This document shows, piece after piece, positions 56,545 through 64,000 of a stretch of DNA of 64,000 bases. The notes under the pieces were generated by a model. It saw only the letters and a list, made by a program, of their open reading frames with translations. It did not search any database and had not been told where the DNA came from. Position 1 is the first letter of the stretch. Each line of letters starts with the position of its first letter. The translations under genes were made by a program, and so were the position numbers. Location of the stretch: contig CAUBVH010000007.1 of the NCBI GenBank assembly GCA_958439425.1, forward strand, positions 27,135-91,134, written 5' to 3'. The DNA is from an uncultured Collinsella sp. (GTDB lineage: Bacteria; Actinomycetota; Coriobacteriia; Coriobacteriales; Coriobacteriaceae).

Positions 56545-58323
56545 ATGCAGCCCAAGCATTCTGCTATTGTCGCGGGCCTGACGCTGGCGCTTTCGTTTGG
56601 CGCCGTTTCCGCGCCGGCACCCGCCGCTGCCGAGGAGCCCACGCCGGGCGTTGCCTCGAATGCGACCGATATCGATAAGGGTCTCTATACCCAGCAGTCC
56701 TTCTCGGGCGTGCTGAGGTCGGTCCAGGGCGTTTCGTTTGTTAACGTGACCACCGAGATGAAGTACTTTACCAAGTACGAGAGCCATGGCAACTATAACC
56801 AGGGCTTTTCGTATGGCGACGGCTATAACGCGCTGGGCTATTACCAGTTCGACCGTCGATGGTCGCTCATTCCGTTTATGAAGCAGGCCTACAACTACAA
56901 CCCCGAAAAATACAGCATGCTCAAGGATGCGATTGATCGCGGCAGCGAGATCTCCAACGCGAGCAATGCCATGTACGAGAACGGCCAGCTCACCGAGCTG
57001 GGCCATATCGCGCAAGATGCCTTCCAAGGTGCGTACAACACCGATCCTGTTGAGTTCTCAGCACTTCAAGATGCCTATGCGTACAACTCGTACTATGCGG
57101 TGACCGAGGCGTGGCTCAAGAGTGGCCTGGGTATTGATATTTCGGGCCGTGCCGATTGCGTTAAGGGCATGGTGTGGAGCATTACCAACATGTGCGGTAC
57201 CGGTGGCTGCAGGGACTTTTTCCGCTGGGCGAATCTTTCTAACGGTATGACTGATCGCGAGTTTGTGACGGCGCTTTCCAACAGCGTGGTCAATAACGTG
57301 GCGACCAAGTATTCGAGCCAGCCCCAGTATCATGAGGGCTGGAAGAACCGCTACCGCAACGAGCTGAAGGACTGCTTGGCTTATATCGCCGAGGATGAGG
57401 CTGCCGCTGCGACGCCCGTGCAGCCCGAGCCTACGCCGGCACCCTCGCCGACACCTGATTCGAATGACGACTCGAGTGACGATGCCAACGATGACAGGAT
57501 GGATGCGCCCTCGACCGATACTGACGGTGATGGTTCTGCTGGTGGTACTACCAACGACGGCTCTACCTCGAACGGCTCCGATTCGAACGGCTCTGCTGCG
57601 GGCGATTCGTCTTCAAGCTCTGCCGGCAATACGGACAGCGACGCTTCTGGTTCGACCGGTGCTGGCACCTCTAACTCATCCACCGGCTCGAGCGATTCGT
57701 CCGCTGACACCGGCTCTAACAACGGCTCTGGCTCTGATGCAACACCTGATTCCGATGCTTCCAAGGACGACTCGAATAAGGTGCCGGACGCCCCCGTTGC
57801 TTCGCCGGACAAGAAGCCTTCTTTCTCCGTGCAGCTTGGTTCTACGCTGGGCTCTTCGCTGATGGCTGGTGTCAATAACGGCTCGACCCAGAACAGGGAC
57901 AACTCTGATCAGGTTTCCACGGAAAAGTCCGAGGCCGCAAAGGGCGACTCCAAGGACAAGGCTTCCGAGAAGACCGAATCCGATAAGGGTTCTAGCTCTG
58001 ATGAGAAGGGCGACAAGTCCGGTCAGAAGAAGGACGAGAGCAAGACCGAGGGCGAAAAGAAACAGTCCGGAGACGGCGACAAGAGCGGTGCCGACAACCA
58101 GAGCCAAGAGCAAAATGGCTCCAAGACGGTGACCACTACTACCACGACGACTACAACTACCAAGTCCTCTGGCGGCAATATGCCCAAGACGGGCGACTTG
58201 ATCGTGATGGCGAGCCTTGCTAGTGCAAGCTTGGCCACGCTGGGTGCCACGTCTATTGTGAGTGGCAAGCATAAACTCGATCAGCAGAAGAAGGCTTCTG
58301 GGGAGGACGGCTCGGAGGAGTAG
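56545..58323 (+). CDS. Secreted lysozyme-like protein with Ser/Asp-rich linker and sortase-type anchor
   Basis: The 592-residue protein has a signal peptide (about 1-29, cut after APAAA). The folded domain (about 40-290) has FTKYESHGNYNQGFSYGDGY then ALGYYQFDRRWS, the Glu-Ser plus Gly-Tyr-Gln-Phe pattern of lysozyme/transglycosylase-like domains, so Glu of YESHG may be catalytic; Cys residues in DCVKGMVWSITNMCGTGGC may be bonded. A long Ser/Asp/Asn/Gly-rich linker (about 295-540) and a Thr run (VTTTTTTTTTTK) follow. The end has the sorting-like MPKTGD (546-551), a hydrophobic stretch and a Lys-rich tail. The protein would cut peptidoglycan and be attached to the wall. GGGAGGATC precedes the ATG. 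Confidence 0.75.
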   Translation: MQPKHSAIVAGLTLALSFGAVSAPAPAAAEEPTPGVASNATDIDKGLYTQQSFSGVLRSVQGVSFVNVTTEMKYFTKYESHGNYNQGFSYGDGYNALGYYQFDRRWSLIPFMKQAYNYNPEKYSMLKDAIDRGSEISNASNAMYENGQLTELGHIAQDAFQGAYNTDPVEFSALQDAYAYNSYYAVTEAWLKSGLGIDISGRADCVKGMVWSITNMCGTGGCRDFFRWANLSNGMTDREFVTALSNSVVNNVATKYSSQPQYHEGWKNRYRNELKDCLAYIAEDEAAAATPVQPEPTPAPSPTPDSNDDSSDDANDDRMDAPSTDTDGDGSAGGTTNDGSTSNGSDSNGSAAGDSSSSSAGNTDSDASGSTGAGTSNSSTGSSDSSADTGSNNGSGSDATPDSDASKDDSNKVPDAPVASPDKKPSFSVQLGSTLGSSLMAGVNNGSTQNRDNSDQVSTEKSEAAKGDSKDKASEKTESDKGSSSDEKGDKSGQKKDESKTEGEKKQSGDGDKSGADNQSQEQNGSKTVTTTTTTTTTTKSSGGNMPKTGDLIVMASLASASLATLGATSIVSGKHKLDQQKKASGEDGSEE

Positions 58324-58353
58324 CCTCTCGGTTGCCAGATAACTAAAGAGTTG

Positions 58354-58392
58354 GGACGGGGTCCGGTGCGAATGCATCGGGCCCTGTTTTGT
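58354..58392 (+). terminator. Hairpin after the surface protein gene
   Basis: GGGGTCCGGTGC, GAAT loop, GCATCGGGCCC with one bulge, followed by TGTTTTGTTG. It is an imperfect intrinsic terminator. Confidence 0.6.
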
Positions 58393-58525
58393 TGTGCAAC
58401 GATTAGTTATGCCCCATCACACCTCTTGTTGCTACCGTTGCCCGATATGTTCGCGCGGCGTCGTCGGTACGCGCGAGGCGGTCATTACAATTGGCATCGT
58501 GCAGCGATTTAGGGGGAACGTTTTG

Positions 58526-60322
58526 GTGTCTGAACAGGCAAATGTTGATTGTGCTGCTGGCTTTGGCGTGCGCTTGATCGGCTGTGCCGACGATGCGGTT
58601 TTGCCCATTGGCATGCACGACTATGCGGAGGCCCTTGGTTGCTGCATGCTGGTTGACAAGACCGTGTTTATTGCCGATGTGTTGGACTGCGACGCGTCCG
58701 TTGTGGTGTGCTGTCGACCCGAGGGTTTTGGCAAGAGCGTGAACTTGTCGATGCTCAGGGCTTTTCTGGAGCGTCCAGCGGTCGGTCGCTCTGGTCAGCG
58801 TTTGTTTGCCGATGCTCAGATTTGGGATGCGAACGGCGGGCGCTATCGGGATGAGTATGCTTGCTATCCGGTGATATCGCTGGACTTTTCTGGCGCTGCG
58901 AGGCGTGGCCCCGCTGTTGCCGGCGTCGTGCGCGATGCCCTTTCGGGCGAGTGCGCTCGCTTGTTGGCTCTCTTGGAGGCTCCGGATTTAGCTCGAGATA
59001 AGGTGCGTCACATCGAACGTGTCGCGCGTGGCGTGGCGAGCGAGGACGAGGTCGCCTCGGTGCTCGGTGTGCTCATAGAACTGCTGGAGATTGCCTGCGA
59101 TGAGCAGGTTGTATTGCTCGTTGATGGGTACGATGCGGCGTGGTCTCGCCGTGCGAGCGCGAGGGACGCTTCCGACGCCGATCCGGCAGAACTACTTGAC
59201 CGTGTGCTGTTTGACGCCATTGCCACTGCGCGCGATTCGTTGCGGCTGACGTGCCTGATGGGGGAGTATCCCGGCCCTGCCGAAGCGGCGCTTTCTTCGC
59301 GCGGCTGCTCGTATTGTCTGACGACGCCGCTGTCGGCGTGGTTTGACCGATGTTTCGGTTTTTCGGATGCCGAGGTCCAGGCTCTGTTGAATCGTGCTGG
59401 GCGCGAGGAATACCTTGATGATGCGCGTGAATGGCTCGAGGGGTATCGGTTTGGCAGGGCCTATTGCTCGAGTCCAGAGCGTGTGATCGGTTTTCTGGGC
59501 CGAGGCTGCACGGCGCCTGTGCGTGCCGATCTGTATGGATATGCCGATTGCCTGAGTAGGGTAGTTGCCGGGTGGAATCTCGACCGCCTTTCGGTCTTGT
59601 TTGATTTGCTCGAGGCCCATGGGTGCGCTGAGGTCCCGCTTTGTTTGGGCACTGCAGAGCCAGATGTCTCGCCTGACGATGGCATGTGGACAGCGCTGTA
59701 TCTGTCCGGTTTTCTCACGACGGATATGACTGAGGAGCCAGAGCATGGCGATCGCCTCCGTGCTTTGCGATTGCCCAATAACGAGCTTCGCCAGGCCTTG
59801 CGTCTGGTGATTATTGAGTGGTTTGAGTGCGCTGCAGAAGACATTCGAGACGTCGATGCGTTTCGCGACGGGCTGTGCCATGGGAACGAGGATACCGTGA
59901 GGCGGGCGCTAAGCCGCATCTTGGGAGATGCGGGAATCGGTGCGACCGACCCAGATACACCGCTGCCATATCACCTACTCTTGCAAGGACTCTGCTTTGG
60001 ATTGCCGGGCTATGCCAATCCTGCTTCGAGGCGAAAGTGTGGCGCGGATCGCTGGGACATCCAGGTTTTTCCTACGGGCGCCGTGTTCGACATAGCCGAT
60101 ACGATCGGTATGCTCGATGAACGTCCGCTGGTAACGATCAACATGATGTATGACCCCGGTGTGGATGCGCTGGGCCTGGAATTGCTGGCCGTGCAGGCGC
60201 TACTCGACATAGAGCGTGACGGCATCGACGAAATCCGTGTGCCGCGCCCCGGCGTGGGTCGCATGCGCTGGGGGTTCGGTTTTGATGGGCAGCATGTGGC
60301 TACGGTGTGCCAGCGGCTTTAA
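58526..60322 (+). CDS. Degenerate AAA-ATPase-like protein (PD-(D/E)XK family relative)
   Basis: The 598-residue protein resembles the large family of AAA-ATPase-like/DUF1703 proteins common in anaerobes. The family start YVDKT...GKSLxLSML appears as MLVDKTVFIADVLDCD and VVVCCRPEGFGKSVNLSML (about residues 40-75), with the usual RPRRFGKS altered to RPEGFGKS. Residues 180-290 have the Walker-B-like VVLLVDGYDAAW. The C-terminal nuclease part is altered: ADRWDIQVFPTG keeps an Asp-Ile but the Glu-X-Lys strand reads LVTINMMYD. The nuclease may therefore be inactive. GTG 58526 after AGGGGG is my start choice, since the in-frame region upstream has no other site. The function is unknown. Confidence 0.6.
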   Translation: MSEQANVDCAAGFGVRLIGCADDAVLPIGMHDYAEALGCCMLVDKTVFIADVLDCDASVVVCCRPEGFGKSVNLSMLRAFLERPAVGRSGQRLFADAQIWDANGGRYRDEYACYPVISLDFSGAARRGPAVAGVVRDALSGECARLLALLEAPDLARDKVRHIERVARGVASEDEVASVLGVLIELLEIACDEQVVLLVDGYDAAWSRRASARDASDADPAELLDRVLFDAIATARDSLRLTCLMGEYPGPAEAALSSRGCSYCLTTPLSAWFDRCFGFSDAEVQALLNRAGREEYLDDAREWLEGYRFGRAYCSSPERVIGFLGRGCTAPVRADLYGYADCLSRVVAGWNLDRLSVLFDLLEAHGCAEVPLCLGTAEPDVSPDDGMWTALYLSGFLTTDMTEEPEHGDRLRALRLPNNELRQALRLVIIEWFECAAEDIRDVDAFRDGLCHGNEDTVRRALSRILGDAGIGATDPDTPLPYHLLLQGLCFGLPGYANPASRRKCGADRWDIQVFPTGAVFDIADTIGMLDERPLVTINMMYDPGVDALGLELLAVQALLDIERDGIDEIRVPRPGVGRMRWGFGFDGQHVATVCQRL

Positions 60323-60346
60323 GCGCCGAGGTGTTTCCGGCTTCCG

Positions 60347-61366
60347 TTACTCGGTGTCCTTCATGGGCGGCATGGGCTTCCAGTTGGGATCCTTGACGAT
60401 CTTGCGGGCATCCTTCATGCCACGGCGCAGTGCCGGAATACCGGTCTTAAAGCACTTGTCAACGGCGGCCAGGCGAATGAACTCCTTGCAGAAAGTCGCG
60501 GCGTTGCCCAGACGGAACAGCACTGGGTGGTAGTCGCCGTAGATCTGCATGTAGCGTGCCAGATAACCGCGGTTGCGCATGATGTAGTAGCGGTTGGTGT
60601 CGCTCGTAGAGTTGAGCTGGCGCTTGCCGGCGATGTCCCAGTTAGAGACAGCGCGGGCGCGCTTGAGCACCACGTCGGCAACAACGGCGGCGGGGAAGTG
60701 CTGGCTGGCCACGTAGCCATAGCAGGCATCGTCGCCGTAGATAAAGAAGCGCGCATCGGGCAGGCCGATCTTGTCGACCACGCGGCGCGAGAACATGCCG
60801 CCCTCAAAGCACAGCTGGTTCATGGCGCGATAGCCCTCGGGACCCAGATCCCACTTGGCGACGGGGTTGGGAATGCCGAGCGAAAGGATGAGCTGGTATT
60901 GCCAAAAGAAGGCGCCGCCGTCAAAGTCCAGGCGCGAACCCTGGATGACATCGTAGCGGTCGGTCCACTTGGCAAGACGCTCGATGCCTTCGGGGATGAC
61001 GAGCACGTCGTCGTCCATCACCCAGAACCACTGGGCGCCCAGGTCGTAGGCGCATTTAGTGCCAGCGGAGAAGCCGCCCGCACCGCCGCCGTTTTCGAGC
61101 TGCGGGGCGTAGATGACGCGGTCGGTGCCGCCCTGCGCGTCAGGCTGCTCGGTGTCGATGCCCCACAGGTTAGCCAGGCGCTCGTTGAATGCGGTGCACA
61201 TGGCCTCGGTCTCGCGCGAATTCTCGTTATCGACAATCACGATGCGCCAGGGCGTTGCCGTGAGATCGGTCATGGAGTCGAACAGGTTGGCCAGGAGTTC
61301 CTGGCGCTTGTACGTGACGACAACGATGGCGAGCTTGTCGATGGGGGCGGGAAGGGTGGAAGTCAT
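60347..61366 (-). CDS. Glycosyltransferase family 2 (galactofuranosyltransferase-like)
   Basis: The 339-residue protein is a GT-A fold glycosyltransferase. KLAIVVVTYKRQELLANLFD near the N-terminus is the nucleotide-binding start, NGGGAGGFSAGTKCAYDLG near residue 95, WFWVMDDDVLVIPEGIERL near 115 holds the DDD metal motif, and FIYGDDACYGYVASQ near 205 the acceptor-side acidic motif. This resembles GlfT-type galactofuranosyltransferases. It would extend a surface glycan. AAAGGA lies before the ATG at 61366, and an in-frame upstream start at 61429 has no such site. It converges on the ATPase-like gene with 24 bases between the stops. Confidence 0.85.
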   Translation of the reverse strand: MTSTLPAPIDKLAIVVVTYKRQELLANLFDSMTDLTATPWRIVIVDNENSRETEAMCTAFNERLANLWGIDTEQPDAQGGTDRVIYAPQLENGGGAGGFSAGTKCAYDLGAQWFWVMDDDVLVIPEGIERLAKWTDRYDVIQGSRLDFDGGAFFWQYQLILSLGIPNPVAKWDLGPEGYRAMNQLCFEGGMFSRRVVDKIGLPDARFFIYGDDACYGYVASQHFPAAVVADVVLKRARAVSNWDIAGKRQLNSTSDTNRYYIMRNRGYLARYMQIYGDYHPVLFRLGNAATFCKEFIRLAAVDKCFKTGIPALRRGMKDARKIVKDPNWKPMPPMKDTE

Positions 61367-61603
61367 GAACGAGAATATCCTTTCGCGTGGGCAGCATATC
61401 GGCCCTGCGGAATAAACAACGTGTCCCATGGGACATGACTATTGTAAGCGTAGGCGGGCGCCCGCGGGTAATGTTCCGCTAATCACCAAGAACGTTTGCT
61501 ACAAGCTTGGTTGACGTGTGAGCGTGGCGAGGTTGCAAGCGCGCATTGTGGTATTACATAGGTGCCGATTCCTGTGGACGCGATCTTTCTGTTTGGATGC
61601 CCT

Positions 61604-62944
61604 GTGAATAAAACTCGTTTAGCCTCCTTTGCCGACACCCTACCCGCCAAATCCTTGCTGCTGTTCGTGGCATTTCAACTTGTCTTTGTCCTGAGCAATA
61701 CCGCAGCGAATTGCCTACCGAGGCCCGTTATCGAGTCGCATGCGCAGGGTTCGGAGTCCTCGGCTCTGTTGTCTGACATGTATGTCTACGACCACCGTGT
61801 TGCAGCTGGTCCTGTTTGCTTTGATAACAATCGCTTTATCATTGAAGTCGCACGGCAAAAGGACCAAGGTTCTCCGTTTAAGACGATGGCTGTTGCCGAG
61901 ATTGATGACGTTACGAAAGCCGGCGGGATTACGCATCAGCAGTATTACCGGTATTGGCATGGATGGCAGCTCCTTACGAATGTCTGCCTGTTTATTGGCG
62001 GTATCGATGTGGTCGTGGTGCCTGCGGCTGCTCTGGCGATTGCCGGCTCCGCTTGCGCTTACGTTGCCTTGCGGAAGCGGTTTTCAAAGCCAGTGACGTT
62101 GGGTTTCCTTGTAATCCTGTTGTTCTCGACCAATCTGTTTTTCAATTATATCGGTGATCTGCTGTTGTGCATCTCGTTCTTTGTGGCGCTCATCATGATG
62201 TCTTGCATGAGCCTTCGTTTGGACTCGGCCCCGAACGCACGGGTTTTCACAAGCCGCCTTGTCCTTTGGTCGATAGCGACGGGCGCCGTGTTTTCGTTTC
62301 TTGACTTTTTAACAATTCCTGCCGCAGTTGTCGCCCTGCATTGTTTTTTCGCCTTCATTGCGCTCCCCGAGGGTGAGCGCCCCAAGCGCTGCGTCGTCAC
62401 GATGCTGCAGGCGCTCTTTGGGTTTTGGCTTTCGTTTGTGTTTACCTGAGCGATGAAATGGTTTGTCGCGGCGTTTGTGCTGGGCTGGAACGAGGTCTTT
62501 TCGAACGTTCTGGGCGAGATGGGCCTTTGGTCTGCGCATGGGACTTCGTCACTGTTGCCCCAGGCTGACTGGCCTCAGAGTTTGAAGGAGTTTTATTGCA
62601 TGAGCCCGCAGCTGTTTGCCATTTGCTCAACTGCTGGTTATGCGATGATCTCGAACGTCGTTTGTCTTGTTTCGTTTGCTGTTGTATTGGTGCTCTGGAT
62701 TGCCGTACTCGTATGCTCAATACGGGGTGGCGCGCAAGACGGTCGTCGTCGCAAAGTGTTGATCCAGTCACTGCTCATGGCGCTGCCTCTGGTGGTTGTT
62801 CTGGCCTATTTCGTTGTTATGCATGACCATGCGATTGTTCATATTCCGGTATTTGGCTGCAAGAACTGGGCGATTGTCTTTGCGATTCTATTTGCTTTGG
62901 GTGTTAGCGCGCTTCGTGGCTTGCGGAGTCGGAAGGCTGCTTAG
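61604..62944 (+). pseudogene. Membrane protein broken by an in-frame nonsense codon
   Basis: Two reading frames, 61604-62449 and 62453-62944, are in the same frame and separated by a single TGA (62447-62449) within FGFWLSFVFT-stop-AMKWFVAAFVLGW. A Trp codon (TGG) at that point would restore one protein of 446 residues with about nine hydrophobic segments (for example LLLFVAFQLVFVLSNTAANC near the N-terminus). No GGAG-like signal restarts the second part convincingly, although ATG 62453 follows. The protein is not recognised; the large extracytoplasmic loop (about 40-120) and the position between polysaccharide genes suggest a surface-glycan role. The start is taken as the GTG at 61604; a GTG at 61562 is possible. 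Confidence 0.7.
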
Positions 62945-64000
62945 CTGTTCATGCGAGCCTTGATGGCCTCGATTGCGGCCCTGCGCACGATATCCATGAG
63001 GAGCAGGGCAAGCGCGAGGCAAAGGCTCATAAGAATTCCGAGTAACATGGCGGCGGCTGGACGGGGCTCTCCCGTTTGGATGCCTGTCGCCATGTTGTAG
63101 ATTGCATTGTCGAAGATGGGTCGCCAGACATTGCAGGTAAATGACTGTACGGCGTAGAAGGCGAGCGTTCCTGCGGCGAGAGACATGATTGTCTTGTCTG
63201 CAGCTGGGGCTTCGTGGCGCGGCTGATGGAGCGCTGCGGCGGCAACGGATGCGGCGGCCAAGATAAAGGATATGACGGAAGTGGACTTGTAAGAGATCAT
63301 CCAGAGCGCGGCGTATTGGCTGTTTGCCGATAGCAGAAGCTCGAGCGCGATAGTGGCGGCAACGATTCCGATGAGTACGATCTTGGATATTTGAGCGCCG
63401 GATGCGTTGCCGTGGCATTCGAGGACAAAGCGCATTTCTCCAGCTGCAATAAACGCGACCAGGTAGGTAACGGCGCTCATGAGCTTGCGCCACAAAACGA
63501 TACCGGCCGCTTCGTTTGCCGTCGCTGCGATGTAGCAGTTGATTCCAAATGTTGCGAGCACGAGAAGTGCTACGACAAACGGGACCCTTTTGCTGCCGAT
63601 CCGCTGTCGTATCAGCGCAATCACTGGGACGAGCAATACGGAGGCGGCGTAGACCCAGATAAACTCGATGCCCAACGTGAGCCAGCCAATCTCGTGTAGT
63701 GAGATTTCGGGCAGGGGATAGACGTACATCGAGACAAGCAGGCAAGCTGAGCAATAAAAGAGCGTGGGCAAGACGATCTTCTTTAACCGTGCAAACGATT
63801 TACGAGTGAGGTACTGCGCGGATGACCCGTTTTGGAGGGCACGTACCGCCGAAGGGATAAGGAAGTACCCCGAGATCATAAAAAAGACCTCGTTGGCCCA
63901 GCAGCCCAGCAGGTTGATAAAGCCGAGCGCGCCGGAGTAAGGGAAGACAGACACTATGACCCAATCCAGGGGCACGGAAACGACAGGAGCCCCCGCTCGT
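62941..64000 (-). CDS. Acyltransferase family 3 membrane protein (5' end outside window)
   Basis: The frame is open to the end of the window, so the start lies beyond 64000; an ATG-less region PYSGALGFINLLGCWANEVF leads to FFMISGYFLIPSAVRAL, the second hydrophobic segment typical of acyltransferase-3 proteins, so about 40 residues with the catalytic His of the first segment are missing. Then come SFARLKKIVLPTLFYCSACL and eight further membrane segments. The family acetylates or otherwise acylates surface sugars and lipids. Its stop overlaps by 4 bases the end of the convergent broken gene at 62944. Confidence 0.8.
   Translation of the reverse strand, partial: RAGAPVVSVPLDWVIVSVFPYSGALGFINLLGCWANEVFFMISGYFLIPSAVRALQNGSSAQYLTRKSFARLKKIVLPTLFYCSACLLVSMYVYPLPEISLHEIGWLTLGIEFIWVYAASVLLVPVIALIRQRIGSKRVPFVVALLVLATFGINCYIAATANEAAGIVLWRKLMSAVTYLVAFIAAGEMRFVLECHGNASGAQISKIVLIGIVAATIALELLLSANSQYAALWMISYKSTSVISFILAAASVAAAALHQPRHEAPAADKTIMSLAAGTLAFYAVQSFTCNVWRPIFDNAIYNMATGIQTGEPRPAAAMLLGILMSLCLALALLLMDIVRRAAIEAIKARMNS

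Noticed and set aside
62447..62449. TGA read as selenocysteine or as a recoded Trp
   Set aside because: No selenocysteine-type context is expected in a hydrophobic segment of such a protein, and other genes here use TGA as an ordinary stop. A nonsense change is simpler.

Overview
The window looks like chromosomal DNA of a Coriobacteriia member, most probably a Collinsella (C. aerofaciens-like) gut actinobacterium. I infer this from the high GC and GC-rich codon use, a Rho factor with a very long Ala/Lys/Arg-rich N-terminal extension, the SufBCDSU iron-sulfur operon, the GGGtGRT-protein/NifU-like pair, ATP-dependent PEP carboxykinase, actinobacterial-type CarD, and short dispersed palindromes between genes. 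No sequence search was possible, so the genus is an inference.

Layout. (1) 1-9655 is the 3' part of a type 1 BREX anti-phage island: pglX, pglZ, brxL and two downstream genes of unknown function. pglX is split: its target-recognition part ends at 735, two small low-GC genes follow, and the C-terminal part resumes at 1897 in the same frame. This is the most interesting feature of the window. (2) 9656-17640 holds a DUF3800 gene with its own promoter, leader and attenuator-like hairpin, a K+/H+-type antiporter, a metallophosphatase, a polysaccharide flippase and a lactate permease. (3) 17640-34767 holds metabolic and housekeeping genes: pckA, a B3/B4-domain protein, a MarR regulator, DegV, an alkyltransferase-like protein, trpS, a WecA-type transferase, a PflX-type radical SAM protein, tRNA-Ala, pncB, and proB and proA with an aminopeptidase between them. 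Two non-coding RNAs are proposed here, one of them 6S-like. A RAYT transposase gene and seven copies of a palindromic repeat are scattered through this part, usually in inverted pairs around single genes.

(4) 34876-45694 holds carD, argS, rho, two membrane-associated proteins, a truncated sugar kinase, an aminotransferase and a tRNA-His/Lys/Lys cluster followed by a remnant of a third tRNA-Lys. (5) 45695-56405 is rich in iron-sulfur functions: a flavoprotein, the GGGtGRT/NifU-like pair, a second RAYT, the complete sufC-sufB-sufD-sufS-sufU operon, and a divergent Rrf2 regulator. (6) 56545-64000 encodes a cell-surface lysozyme-like protein, a degenerate AAA-ATPase-like protein, a glycosyltransferase, a membrane protein broken by a nonsense codon, and an acyltransferase cut by the window end.

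Polysaccharide-related genes (flippase, WecA-type transferase, glycosyltransferase, acyltransferase) are spread out rather than clustered. Many gene ends carry strong hairpin terminators. Four palindromic repeat families occupy much of the intergenic space, and two of them sit next to RAYT genes, which suggests REP/RAYT pairs.
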